From assembly GCF_014200175.1 (NCBI RefSeq), contig NZ_JACHBD010000004.1, forward strand, positions 186,001-250,000: a stretch of DNA of 64,000 nucleotides. The letters are read 5' to 3'. Made by a program: the position numbers and the translations under genes. Of the stretch, positions 37,009 through 46,098 are shown in pieces. The DNA is from Rhizobium lentis. GTDB taxonomy: Bacteria > Pseudomonadota > Alphaproteobacteria > Rhizobiales > Rhizobiaceae. The notes under the pieces were generated by a model, which made no database searches, had not been told where the DNA came from, and saw only the letters and a program-made list of their open reading frames with translations. Every line of letters begins with the position of its first letter. Positions within the stretch are counted from its first letter, which is position 1.

Positions 37009-37401
37009 ATGATCTACGAGAAGATAGAAGGAGGTCCGGAACTGCTGGCTTGGTTCGGACAGAACCCGACCTTTCCTGACGCGGTAATTCTGAGCCTCTC
37101 GCTCAATCGCACTGGGGCCAGCGAGTTGATGATTCACCGCTGGATCGACACCGGTGCTGTTGATCAAGATGGATACCGGATCCTTGACAAGCATGCAGTC
37201 GTCACTTTCGCCTTCGAAGATTTTATGGACCTGCAGTTGGACGGCTTCAGCCACCAGAACGTGATCAATGGTCTCATCCTCCGCTACGCAACGGATCGCG
37301 GTCGAGCTGGCTACTATGGCCTTCCAAAAGTACCGGAAGACATCGAGATCGAGCTGCGACCCTGTTACGGGCTGGATGGTTTCATCCCGCGAAGAAAGTG
37401 A
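37009..37401 (+). CDS. Imm50-like hypothetical protein
   Basis: 130 residues from ATG 37009 (GAGG eight bases upstream; a GTG at 36997 is possible). The pattern FGQNPTFPDAVILSLSLNR, ELMIHRWIDTG, KHAVVTFAFEDFMDLQL and HQNVINGLIL resembles the Imm50 family of immunity proteins seen with polymorphic toxins. No toxin gene is next to it, so it could be an orphan immunity gene or a general Imm50-fold protein. The match is by eye. Confidence 0.5.
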   Translation: MIYEKIEGGPELLAWFGQNPTFPDAVILSLSLNRTGASELMIHRWIDTGAVDQDGYRILDKHAVVTFAFEDFMDLQLDGFSHQNVINGLILRYATDRGRAGYYGLPKVPEDIEIELRPCYGLDGFIPRRK

Positions 37402-38216
37402 CCGTGACGTTCCGTCCGGGTCGGCCTGCTGACGACAGACTAACCGCAGCAGCGGCCCCTTGAGGAAATCTTTGTTTCTCGACTTTGTCCCAACTCCTAA
37501 CCTGATCTGGCGCTTCTCCTGTGACAGCAGTCGACGGGTTACGCGGTGAGCAATTGACCGAGTGATGCGAGTGCTGCGGTTCGTGCTGCAAAGCGATCGC
37601 CTGCTCTGCGGATAACTGGGAATTGGTTCAGCCCCGCTCGAGTGAGTGGCTGGCGCGGTTCCCTGCGGCATGCCTGCAGCAGCTTTCCGAGTATCTCGAT
37701 CGTTGTATCGGGCTCATCACGAGAGGATTGCCTTAGCGGCAATTCCCTTGATCGGGGGGTATTTTGCAGTTCGAGGTGTGGGCGATTCTACGATCATGCG
37801 CCTCCCCTACCATGTCGATAAGTATCACTTTTGAGGGCGAATCTGCCCAAAAAGCCCTAGATTCACAAAAAAATGCAGATTCGGTCTGTGGCCGGAGGAA
37901 TCCGCTCGCGCCCACCAAATTTTTGTAATGTTTTCAATCCGAGCATGCCGCTATAGTTGCAGAAAGAATAATTCGCGGTGTGCGGGATAGAAATACTGCC
38001 ACAATTTCAGCGACTCAAAATTCCGCAAATATTTCAAATTGTAACTCCGGAGTGATCGGAACATTATGGCAGCAATATGGCCATACTTCTCAAGTACTTA
38101 CTGCCCCGATGCTGTTGCACTTCCCCGGGATGACGTCTTATAACCCGCGCCGTAACGGCTGATTAGCTAGAAAATATTAACTGACAAACACAACGTCAGA
38201 GTTGAGGAACAGGACT
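37402..38216. other. Gene-poor 815-bp region before the beta-helix gene
   Basis: No supported gene. Open frames (for example minus strand 37539-37742, 67 codons) lack a ribosome site and family resemblance. The last 400 bp are AT-rich for this genome, which fits promoter DNA of the beta-helix gene or foreign DNA. Possible decayed genes cannot be excluded. Confidence 0.4.
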
Positions 38217-40049
38217 ATGACAACATACTACGTATCGGCGAGCAGCAGCGGCGGCAACGGCACTGCCACTTCTCCCTTTCACACGATCGGTCAGGCGATG
38301 GCGGCGGACCTTAAGCCCGGCGACGAGGTCGTGGTGAAGCCCGGGACCTACAATGAGAGCATCAACTTCGATAAGGACGGCTCGGCGGCAGGCGACATCA
38401 CGCTGCGCTCGGAAGTGCCCGGCGCAGCGCTGATCCGGCCGCCCGCGGGCTCGTGGAACGCGATCAGTGTCAACGCCAACCACGTGGTCATCGACGGCTT
38501 TGACATCGGCGGCGCCGCCGGCGACGGCATCGAAGCGAACGGTGTCCACCACGTCCAGATCCTCAATAACAAGGTCCACGGCAACGGGGAGTCGGGCATC
38601 CAGTTCAACCAGTCGGACTTCATCCACGTCGAAGGCAACGAGACCTACAACAATGCGTCGTCGGGCTGGTTCTCGGGCATCTCGCTCTACCAGAACCGGA
38701 ACATCACCGGTGATACCTCGACGGACGGCTACCGGAACATCGTGCGCGACAACATCTCCCATGACAACGTCACGAAGTCGGGTGCGCACACCGATGGTAA
38801 CGGTATCATCATCGACGATTTCCAGAGCACGCAGACGAGTGGTCATCCGAACTACACATTCAAGACCCTGGTCGACAACAACCTTGTCTACGAGAACGGC
38901 GGCAAAGGCATCCAGGTTACCTGGAGCGACTCCGTCACTGTGTCGAACAACACCGCATACCACAACAACCAGGACCCGCAGAATGACGGCACCTGGCGCG
39001 GCGAGCTCAGCAACTCGGCGTCGAGCAACAACACCTGGGTCAACAACATTAGCGTAGCCGACCCATCGCTGAATAAGAACAACACTGCGATCGATAACAC
39101 GTCAACCGGCGGCTACACCAACAACAACGTCGTCTGGGCCAACAACATCACCTATAACGGCACGGCCGGCCAGGCCTCGGTCAAGACCGACGGCGGCAAC
39201 GCGATGCCGAGCACGGCGAACGGCAACAAGCTTGGCGTCGACCCGCATTTCGTGAATGCATCGAACGGCGACTTCCACCTCGCCTCGGGCTCGGCGGCAA
39301 TCGACAGCGGAACCACCAAGTACGGCGTCGACTCGGTCGACCTGGACGGCGACGCCCGCGTCGTTGGAACTATCGATATGGGTGCCTACGAATCGGGCTC
39401 CGCCCCGGTATCGGGAACGCCAACCACGCCGACGCAACCGACCGCGCCAACCACGCCGACAGAGCCGACAGCGCCCACCGCGCCTACAGCGCCGACCGCG
39501 CCCACCGCGCCCACCGCGCCGACAGCGCCGACCGCGCCGACCGCGCCGACCACATCGACGAAGGTATACACCGGCACCAGTGGTAACGACTACCTGCCAC
39601 ACACCGGCCAGTCCAACGGCGGTAACGAAACCTACAAGGGTCTCGGCGGCAATGACGTGTTGAAGGGCGGCGCTGGCTCGGACATCCTCATTGGTGGTAC
39701 CGGAAAGGACATCATGAGCGGTGGCACCAGCTCGGATACGTTTAGCTTCAAGGCACCGACGGAGACCGGGTCCGGCTGGGCCCGCGACCTCATCACCGAC
39801 TTCCAGCATGGCGTCGATAAGATCGACGTCTCGGCGATCGATGCGAATGGCTCTGCGCTGGGCGATGCAGCCTTCCATTTCCAGGCACAGGAGAATGCCT
39901 TGTTCGACAAGAAGGCTGGCGCGCTCGCGTGGCACTATGAGGACGACCACACCGTTATCCAGGCCGATTTGAACGGCGACGGCGTTCATGACTTCGAGAT
40001 TCAGCTGAAGGGCCACGTCCAGCTGGGGGCAGGCGATTTTCTCCTGTAA
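38217..40049 (+). CDS. Secreted beta-helix protein with APT linker and RTX calcium-binding tail
   Basis: 610 residues from ATG 38217 (GAGG nine bases before). No N-terminal signal peptide. Residues about 1-395 are a right-handed parallel beta-helix: a DUF1565-like start (VSASSSGGNGTATSPFHTIG), then repeated NNxVxxNG-type turns typical of polysaccharide lyases and epimerases. Residues about 400-448 are a linker of repeated Ala-Pro-Thr. The tail has GGNDVLKGGAGSDILIGG nonapeptides (about 470-490) and a hydrophobic end, the signal used by PrsDE-type type I secretion. A role as a secreted polysaccharide-cleaving enzyme is likely; no active site was identified. Confidence 0.85.
   Translation: MTTYYVSASSSGGNGTATSPFHTIGQAMAADLKPGDEVVVKPGTYNESINFDKDGSAAGDITLRSEVPGAALIRPPAGSWNAISVNANHVVIDGFDIGGAAGDGIEANGVHHVQILNNKVHGNGESGIQFNQSDFIHVEGNETYNNASSGWFSGISLYQNRNITGDTSTDGYRNIVRDNISHDNVTKSGAHTDGNGIIIDDFQSTQTSGHPNYTFKTLVDNNLVYENGGKGIQVTWSDSVTVSNNTAYHNNQDPQNDGTWRGELSNSASSNNTWVNNISVADPSLNKNNTAIDNTSTGGYTNNNVVWANNITYNGTAGQASVKTDGGNAMPSTANGNKLGVDPHFVNASNGDFHLASGSAAIDSGTTKYGVDSVDLDGDARVVGTIDMGAYESGSAPVSGTPTTPTQPTAPTTPTEPTAPTAPTAPTAPTAPTAPTAPTAPTAPTTSTKVYTGTSGNDYLPHTGQSNGGNETYKGLGGNDVLKGGAGSDILIGGTGKDIMSGGTSSDTFSFKAPTETGSGWARDLITDFQHGVDKIDVSAIDANGSALGDAAFHFQAQENALFDKKAGALAWHYEDDHTVIQADLNGDGVHDFEIQLKGHVQLGAGDFLL
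39430..39552 (+). repeat. In-frame Ala-Pro-Thr coding repeat
   Basis: A run of 9-bp units of the type GCGCCGACC / GCGCCCACC / GCGCCTACA encodes at least nine consecutive Ala-Pro-Thr triplets, with Thr/Glu/Gln variants at the start. Units are not identical at the third base, so it is old, but it can still change length by slippage without losing frame. Confidence 0.8.
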
Positions 40050-40532
40050 CAATGCCGTTGCGGCGGTCGTCCGACCGCCGCAACAATCGTGCCAACAATC
40101 CGGAAATAAGTCGACGGCGGAGTAAAATCCGCCCACACGGCGCGCAAACCTCGGTTGCTGGAGCGCGTGGATGAGCAAGCTGGGAGGGCGTAACCCGAGC
40201 AGCGATGCCATCCGCGCGCTGCGATTTTTTGGCGGGTTTCAAGCGGCCTATCTGAGGTTCCAGGTGCTCGACGTGGACGGCGATGTGGATGGGAGGGCTT
40301 AAGCTGCGTTTTCTTCGTAGGCGCGATTTTGCTCGCGCGTTGCGCGTGCGATACCGTGGACCTGGCTTCATTCTTGCGAAATTTCGGCCACGCGACGCTG
40401 GCGATCTCGCTTCGGCATCCGCTCACTCGGCTTGTGAACGGCCATAACCAGTTCTTCCAGCAACGAGCTGGCCTACCTAACTCGAATGGCGGTCGCTGGC
40501 GGAGCGCGAGCATAAATGGGCCGAGTTCTAAT
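40050..40532. other. Region between the beta-helix and YciI genes
   Basis: 483 bp with no supported gene. Long open frames on both strands are GC-driven shadows. A minus-strand stretch near 40300-40480 is Arg/Lys-rich when translated, but is interrupted and matches nothing I recognise. It may be decayed DNA. Confidence 0.4.
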
Positions 40533-40880
40533 CTAAAAGCCGGCGGTCTCACGCACTTCGATCGCCCCCATCCGAGCGAGCGAGTCCCGCTCCGCGATCT
40601 CCATTGCCTCCGCAAGGTTCTTCGCTTCGATGAGCAGGAAGCCACCCAAATGCTCCTTGGTCTCTGCGAAGGGCCCGTCGGTCCAACTCGCCTTGCCGGC
40701 GCGAATGCGCAATGTCTTTGCGGTCTTTGGGTCGGCAAGAGCGTTGGAGGTGAGATAGTGGCCCGAACGTTGGAGTTCTTCATTGGAAGCTAAGGACTCC
40801 CGGTCAATCTCGGCCCATTCCTCCTTGCTGGCGGCATCAACAAGTGTTTGATCGATGTAGAAGAGACAAAGGTAGCGCAT
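40533..40880 (-). CDS. YciI family protein
   Basis: 115 residues from ATG 40880, preceded by GAGGAACCGG. The pattern MRYLCLFYIDQ, TLRIRAGKASWTDGPFAETKEHLGGFLLIEAKNLAEA is that of the YciI/DGPF proteins, often found with ECF sigma factors and dehydrogenases. The conserved DGPF is near residue 73. No partner is adjacent. The function is unknown. Confidence 0.88.
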   Translation of the reverse strand: MRYLCLFYIDQTLVDAASKEEWAEIDRESLASNEELQRSGHYLTSNALADPKTAKTLRIRAGKASWTDGPFAETKEHLGGFLLIEAKNLAEAMEIAERDSLARMGAIEVRETAGF

Positions 40881-41272
40881 CCGGTTCCTCCATGGTGCTG
40901 TCGATGTTAGTCGCAGTTGAACACCGCGATTCGACAAAGAGCAAAAATGCTGCCAGTTCAGCTTATCCGGTGAGAGTTGCTTGCTGCTCTCCGATCTTTC
41001 CAGTGGAGATCTCTGGTAGGCTCCAACCCGATTTCACGGAGAAGGCGAGTCAAACCGCGAGAGCTCGCTCAAGCTTCGGCGATACTTTCGCTGATGCTTC
41101 AGCAGCATCAAAACGGCGTGCAAAGTGCCCACTGCACTGGGGTGCAGCAACTGTAGTTCGACTTGTTCGGAATGCTTAGTGGCAGCCATACTTGTCTCTC
41201 CTTTGACTGGCTCAAGGCGCTCCGTCTTAATCGAACAGGGACAGACGAAATCGACACGCTGGTTTCAGGAGA
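40881..41272. other. Region between the YciI gene and the phage remnant
   Basis: 392 bp. It holds one small possible gene (minus strand 41034-41189) and the promoter of the YciI gene. The rest shows no open frame with a ribosome site. Confidence 0.4.
41034..41189 (-). CDS. Possible small protein, 51 residues
   Basis: Opens MAATKHSEQVELQLLHPSAV and ends RRSLSELSRFDSPSP. AAAGGAG lies eight bases before the ATG, a near-perfect ribosome site. The C-terminal RKYRRSLSELSRFD resembles the small DUF1127 motif only loosely. The sequence may be an exposed remnant of a phage or island gene. Confidence 0.3.
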   Translation of the reverse strand: MAATKHSEQVELQLLHPSAVGTLHAVLMLLKHQRKYRRSLSELSRFDSPSP

Positions 41273-41558
41273 TTGATCCGCATCACGCTCATCGTAACCG
41301 ACGTGCGGGTTCAGCGGCTGCAGCATATCAGCGGTACGGACGCGATAGCGGAGGACGCCGAGATCACCGGCGAGCTGACAATGACCGGCACAATGGTCAA
41401 GGTTGTGTCAGGCACATACTTTTCACCCGTCGTTTGGTATCATCGTCTTTGGAACGAGATCAACGGCGCCGGCGTGGGAATGCAACCCCTGGATCGTCGC
41501 CTACACGTTTACCGTCCATCGCCTGAACATCGACGCCATGTCGAAGGAGGCCTCATGA
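41273..41558 (+). pseudogene. Remnant of a phage ASCH-domain protein, frameshifted
   Basis: Frame A reads IRITLIVTDVRVQRLQHIS ... LWNEINGAG; the expected continuation AWECNPWIVAYTFTVHRLNI lies in another frame and ends at a stop at 41558. Both halves fit the ASCH-like proteins common in rhizobial prophages (TDVRVQRLQ, LW-x-INGAGAW-x-NPW). The N-terminal part is missing and there is no ATG, so it is doubly damaged. The frame change is near 41470-41480. Confidence 0.6.
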
Positions 41559-41707
41559 CCTTCGTCAAAGCCCACGAGCGCCGCCCGCCTGCCAAATCGG
41601 CCGAATACATCGCTGCCCACATGGTCCTGATTACGCGCACCGAGCAATGCATAGCCTTCGCCCGCCGTCACGGCGTCGAACTGGTCGATGTCGACGATGA
41701 GAGCTGA
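41555..41707 (+). CDS. Small hypothetical protein after the ASCH remnant
   Basis: 50 residues. AAGGAGG lies four to five bases before the ATG, which overlaps the ASCH stop (ATGA), the coupling seen in phage gene blocks. Sequence: Lys/Arg/His-rich start, then YIAAHMVLITRTEQCIAFARRHG, a helix-like stretch, and an acidic end. No family is recognised. Confidence 0.45.
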   Translation: MTFVKAHERRPPAKSAEYIAAHMVLITRTEQCIAFARRHGVELVDVDDES

Positions 41708-41949
41708 AGACCCCGATCCCCGAGCCTGTCCACGGCCCGGGTCGCAAGCCCCTCGTTCAAATAGCGGGGCAACTGCTCGTTTTGGCTGGCGAAGCGATTC
41801 CATGGCCAACCATTAACGCGCAAAGCCGACAAGCGTAAGCTCGCTTTATCGGGCGCTGCGAAACTGAACGAGAACATCCTAACCCTGAAAACAAATCCAA
41901 TGAGGGTTTGCGCCTAAAACAAGGCGAATACAGATACTTGAAAAATTGA

Positions 41950-42026
<77 letters not shown>

Positions 42027-42083
42027 GTCTGCTGGCCGCGTTTACGAAGCGCGACCGGATGCGGCATATGTGGACGAGAAATC

Positions 42084-42389
42084 TCAATGCGTCCAGGGCT
42101 GCGTGCGGGTATAGCGGAAATTATCCGGATAGGCCACGACCTGGCGCGCCGGGTCCTTCGGGGCGATGACGCGATATTCGATGCCGTTGCGCTGGGCATA
42201 GGCTTCGGCAAGCGCCTGCGTTTCAAAGGTGAGTTTTACCTGCTGGTGCATATCGCCCGAGGAGGTGTAGCCCATGATCGGATCGATCTTGCGGGGGGAC
42301 TCCTGATCGAATTCAAGCACCCAGAGATGGGTCTTGGCCTTGCCGGACTGCATGGCGGTCTTAGCAGGACGATAGATCTTTGCAGGCAT
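42084..42389 (-). CDS. NDUFS4-like NADH dehydrogenase accessory subunit
   Basis: 101 residues from ATG 42389. The pattern [28 protein letters not shown] and [13 protein letters not shown] match the ETC complex I 18-kDa (NDUFS4) family, which alphaproteobacterial complex I shares with mitochondria. It lies alone, far from a nuo operon, next to tRNA-Arg. Confidence 0.9.
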   Translation of the reverse strand: MPAKIYRPAKTAMQSGKAKTHLWVLEFDQESPRKIDPIMGYTSSGDMHQQVKLTFETQALAEAYAQRNGIEYRVIAPKDPARQVVAYPDNFRYTRTQPWTH

Positions 42390-42741
42390 GACTGCGGCAT
42401 CTCCGAATATGCGGGGACAGCGCCCGCCTTTCATGGTCTCAATCCCGTCGCCGGGCCTCGCTTCGTCGCCAAGGATGGCGCGAAGAGATGAATTTTGCTT
42501 ATCCGCGAATCCCTGCCTTTTCAAGAAAAAAGGCGGTGCGCGACGCGCTGCCGCTTCCATGCCGATAATGAGGCGATGCCGCCGATACGGATATCGGCGG
42601 ACAGCGCCGCCGCGGATATTCTTCTGATTTCGGCCGAGTTGCGCAATATTACCGATTGTCTCATGTTGTGATCGCAACTCGATTGCCGCGGCCGACCCTC
42701 CGCAGTAATTACAGCTCAATAAATTCAGTGGATTTGCACTC
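42390..42741. other. Intergenic region with one perfect hairpin
   Basis: 352 bp without a supported gene. CCGCCGATA (42579-42587) and TATCGGCGG (42592-42600) form a perfect 9-bp stem with a 4-base loop and no T-run. The promoter of the NDUFS4-like gene should lie in the left part. Confidence 0.45.
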
Positions 42742-42855
42742 ATGACGAGACGTCCGGCGGAGCTCAATGCCATAGTGATAGGGGCTGCCATTACGGCTTT
42801 CTTCTACCTTGCCATCAGCTACGCTCAATATATCGGCCTTCTCGAACACGGCTGA
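42742..42855 (+). CDS. Possible 37-residue membrane microprotein
   Basis: The frame reads [20 protein letters not shown], then [18 protein letters not shown] basic N-terminus is followed by one hydrophobic segment (about 9-30) and a short tail, the shape of a small single-pass membrane protein. The ribosome site is weak (GTGGA). It is the only ordered open frame in this gap. Confidence 0.4.
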   Translation: MTRRPAELNAIVIGAAITAFFYLAISYAQYIGLLEHG

Positions 42856-43015
42856 GCAGCCTCCCCCTGGCCGTCGAGCCGCGCCCGGCAGAGCCGACTT
42901 GCGGCCCATCAAGATTTTTCCGTATGCATCGAGATATCGCGCGCGAATCTTCGGCGGGAGCTGGATTTATGGGTTGCGAGCGCGAGGTGAACCGTGTATC
43001 TCCCCGCCCACGGCA

Positions 43016-43092
<77 letters not shown>

Positions 43093-43162
43093 TTCAATTC
43101 CCTGACATTCTTTAATCTTTGACAGGCGCATCGTGGCCCGCATTGTTGGAACGTGAGCGCGC

Positions 43163-43645
43163 TTACTTCGTCTTTGTCGTCGTGGCGCTCATGATCCTGT
43201 CGCCCACCTTGATCCCCAATTTGCGGACAATGCCGGCATTGAGTTCAACGACGTATTTCACCGGGCTCATCGAATCGATGATGTCGCGCGAATAGGGCGT
43301 TGCGTTTTCCTTGATGTGGCGGATCGTGCCGGCATTGTCGGCAAAGAGCATGTCGAGCGGCAGGATGGTGTTTTCCATCCACATGGCGACGCGCCGCGGC
43401 TCGCCGAAATCGAAGATCATGCCGGCGTCATCGGCCATCGTTTTGCGGAACATCAGTCCATGGGCGCGCTGGTCGGCGGTTACCGCGACCTCAACGGTGA
43501 AATGCAGCGTCTTGCCGGCGGCGGTCTGGATGAGCAGCGGCTCCTTGTCGAACCGCATCGACTCCTCAGCCAGGGCCGGCAGGGCGACCAAGAAAAAAAG
43601 CGCCGTGACGGCGCTTCTGATCGCATGAAAGACGAGATCTCGCAT
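43163..43645 (-). CDS. DUF192 family secreted protein
   Basis: 160 residues with a signal peptide ending near ALA-EES (about residue 27). DUF192 core: FTVEVAVTADQRAHGLMFRKTMADDAGMIFDF, WMENTILPLDMLF and the C-terminal NAGIVRKLGIKVGD. The family is often secreted and of unknown role. It starts 1 bp after the cold-shock gene stop, so both are likely one transcript. Confidence 0.9.
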   Translation of the reverse strand: MRDLVFHAIRSAVTALFFLVALPALAEESMRFDKEPLLIQTAAGKTLHFTVEVAVTADQRAHGLMFRKTMADDAGMIFDFGEPRRVAMWMENTILPLDMLFADNAGTIRHIKENATPYSRDIIDSMSPVKYVVELNAGIVRKLGIKVGDRIMSATTTKTK

Positions 43646-43646
43646 C

Positions 43647-44225
43647 TCAATGCGACCGGCTTGCCGGGCTCGGAATATCGGGGTGAATTTCTGCGGCCAT
43701 CAGGCCCTTTTCGCCATCGCCGAAGCGGACGAGAACCACCTGGCCGGGGCGCAGCTCGGTGAGGCCGAAACGGCGAAGCGTTTCCATATGCACGAAGATG
43801 TCTTCCGTGCCCTCGCCGCGCGTCAGGAAGCCGAAGCCCTTGGTGCGGTTGAACCACTTGACGAGCGCGCGCTCGAGCCCACTGGTCGCGGTGACCTGCA
43901 CATGGGTGCGGACCGGCGGCAGCTGCGAGGGATGAACCGCGGTCGACTGATCCATCGAAAGGATCTTGAAAGCCTGGTAGCCGCGCTCGCGGCGTTGGAT
44001 AAGGGCAACGATCCGCGTTCCCTCGAGGATCGTCTGGTAACCGTCGCGGCGCAAGCAGGTCACGTGCAGGAGAACATCCTGCATGCCATTGTCCGGTACG
44101 ATGAAGCCGAAGCCCTTGGCGACGTCGAACCACTTGACGACCCCGGTGATTTCAACAAGATCGACCGTCTCTGACGACAGCTCGTCGAGATCGGTGTATT
44201 CGTTCGATGAAATCCTATCAGCCAT
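43647..44225 (-). CDS. Protein with two cold-shock domains
   Basis: 192 residues. Two CSDs are fused: [19 protein letters not shown] (about 28-46) and [18 protein letters not shown] (about 119-136). Each has the RNP1-like KGFGF and a following DVLLHV / DIFVHM RNP2-like strand. Single-domain Csps are about 70 residues, so this is the double-CSD type found in alphaproteobacteria. It would bind single-stranded RNA or DNA. Confidence 0.93.
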   Translation of the reverse strand: MADRISSNEYTDLDELSSETVDLVEITGVVKWFDVAKGFGFIVPDNGMQDVLLHVTCLRRDGYQTILEGTRIVALIQRRERGYQAFKILSMDQSTAVHPSQLPPVRTHVQVTATSGLERALVKWFNRTKGFGFLTRGEGTEDIFVHMETLRRFGLTELRPGQVVLVRFGDGEKGLMAAEIHPDIPSPASRSH

Positions 44226-44420
44226 AGTCGCCAGCCCCTCGAATACGCGTCACACTGTTACGGTTAACTGATTCTTGAAATCAAGATTAACATCTTGGTA
44301 ACGGATAAGCGCAAGTCCTAGTTTTCGGTTATTCCCAGCTGCACATTTTATCATGTTGACTTGCCCGAAGCTGACCACGGCTTGCCGATAAGGGCCAGCC
44401 CCAATAAAGGAGTAGATAGA

Positions 44421-44861
44421 ATGCGTTATCTCCACACCATGGTTCGCGTCAAAGACCTGAACGCTTCGCTTGCCTTTTATACCACGCTGTTCGGTCTGGA
44501 GGAGATTCGCCGCCACGAAAACGAGAAGGGCCGTTTCACCCTGGTTTTCCTGGCTGCCCGCGACGATCTCGAGCGTGCGCGCAGCGAAAAAGCTCCCTGC
44601 CTCGAGCTTACCTACAACTGGGATACCGAGGATTACAGCGGCGGACGCAACTTCGGCCATCTCGCCTATGAAGTCGACGACATCTATGCAATCTGCCAGA
44701 AGCTGATGGACAACGGCATCACCATCAACCGGCCGCCCCGCGACGGTAACATGGCCTTCGTGCGCTCGCCCGACGGCATCTCGATCGAAATCCTGCAGAA
44801 GGGAAGCCCGCTTCCAGCCACTGAGCCCTGGGCTTCCATGGGCAATACCGGCGCCTGGTAA
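44421..44861 (+). CDS. gloA: Lactoylglutathione lyase (glyoxalase I)
   Basis: 146 residues from ATG 44421 (AAAGGAG upstream). It converts the methylglyoxal-glutathione adduct to lactoylglutathione. The four metal ligands are in place: His5 (YLHTMVRV), the Glu in CLELTYNW, the His in FGHLAYEVDD and the Glu in ISIEILQK. The length fits the bacterial Ni-type enzyme. Confidence 0.94.
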   Translation: MRYLHTMVRVKDLNASLAFYTTLFGLEEIRRHENEKGRFTLVFLAARDDLERARSEKAPCLELTYNWDTEDYSGGRNFGHLAYEVDDIYAICQKLMDNGITINRPPRDGNMAFVRSPDGISIEILQKGSPLPATEPWASMGNTGAW

Positions 44862-45042
44862 GGGTTTTTGCCGCAAGGCTTTTGCGAAGCTTGCGGCTTT
44901 TGCGATTTCGGATCCGGCCGGCGCCTTGGCGCTTGCCGCGACCCGGCCCTGCAGGCAAGCTCCAGCTGACTCGACGCGGAAGATGGCGATTTTCGGCCGT
45001 TTTCCGCATCAACTGGAGACCGGTGGCTTGCGTAACAATGAG

Positions 45043-46098
45043 ATGCGAATGCCTGTAACGGGCGCTTTGCTGATCGCCACCTCGTTGCTGGCGTTGTCTG
45101 GCTGCGCGTCGAACAAGAAGGCGCTCGATTCAGCTGCCGCGCTTCCGGTGGCTCCGGCAACCGCGGCCGCAGAGCCCCAGCTTGGCGCGACAGCGCCCGC
45201 GAAATCTGCGCCGCGACATACCGACCCCCGGCTCGTGAATGTCTCCGGCGCCCAGGCCACACCCCAGGGCATGGCGCCGGATCCGAATGCCGCCGTTCCG
45301 CCGGCCGATACGGCAATGGCAGCGCCTGCCAATATCGGCGGGCTGGTCATGCAGTCGACACGGATCAACGCGCAGGCGATGAGCATCTTTTCGGATCACC
45401 AGCCGCCGCCGCAAAACAACAGCACGTCCACCATCATCCAGCCGCAAGCCTATGCGCCGACGCAAGGCGTGGCACCGACAAGAAGCAGCGTCTACAGCCA
45501 GCCTGCCGTGCCTGCACAGCAGGCGGCGCCGGTGCTGCCGCAGCAATCCTCGGAGAACTCCGGCACGCAGCCTCTGCCCGTTCAGACCGCGTCGCTGGCG
45601 ACAGGCGGCATTCCGGCAGCAACGACGAACGCGCTCTACAGCGCGCCGAAGCAGAACCTGCTCGGCAGCCTCTCCGGCCTTCTGCACAAGGCTGCCCTGC
45701 CCGGCATGACGCGTGTCGCGCCGAACGGGCTGCACGTCCAGAACGATCATGTCGAGGTCGGCTGCTTCAAGCCCGACCTGTTGAAAGTGCTCAAAACGGT
45801 CGAAAACCACTTCGGCCGGCCTGTCACCGTCACCTCAGGCTACCGCGACGAAGAACATAACCGCCTGGTCGGCGGCGCTGACGAATCGATGCACAAGAGC
45901 TGCGAGGCCGCCGACATCCAGATCGACGGCGTCTCGAAATGGGATATCGCCGCCTATATCCGCTCCTTGCCAGATCGCGGCGGCGTGGGCACCTATTGCC
46001 ACACGGATTCCGTTCATCTCGACACCGGCAAGAGCCGCGACTGGAACTGGGGCTGCGGCGGCAAACGCGCGCCCATGACGACCGCCAGGGCAATCTGA
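45043..46098 (+). CDS. DUF882/YcbK-type peptidase M15 lipoprotein
   Basis: 351 residues from ATG 45043, which gives a short lipoprotein signal ending in the lipobox LSGC (Cys21). ATG 44983 would add 20 residues. A long Ala/Pro/Gln-rich linker (about 25-215) precedes the M15-like catalytic domain. Zinc ligands lie in SMHKSCEAADIQI (His, Asp) and DSVHLDTGK (His). It probably trims peptidoglycan in the periplasm. Confidence 0.82.
   Translation: MRMPVTGALLIATSLLALSGCASNKKALDSAAALPVAPATAAAEPQLGATAPAKSAPRHTDPRLVNVSGAQATPQGMAPDPNAAVPPADTAMAAPANIGGLVMQSTRINAQAMSIFSDHQPPPQNNSTSTIIQPQAYAPTQGVAPTRSSVYSQPAVPAQQAAPVLPQQSSENSGTQPLPVQTASLATGGIPAATTNALYSAPKQNLLGSLSGLLHKAALPGMTRVAPNGLHVQNDHVEVGCFKPDLLKVLKTVENHFGRPVTVTSGYRDEEHNRLVGGADESMHKSCEAADIQIDGVSKWDIAAYIRSLPDRGGVGTYCHTDSVHLDTGKSRDWNWGCGGKRAPMTTARAI

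Noticed and set aside
37539..37742. 67-codon minus-strand frame as a gene
   Set aside because: No ribosome site, no family resemblance, and composition like its surroundings.
39430..39552. Regular repeats considered as a CRISPR array
   Set aside because: The units are 9 bp, contiguous, in frame and code for Ala-Pro-Thr; there are no spacers and no cas genes.
40001..40783. Possible transposase fragment on the minus strand
   Set aside because: The Arg/Lys-rich translation has no recognisable DDE or HTH motif, and no terminal inverted repeats were seen.
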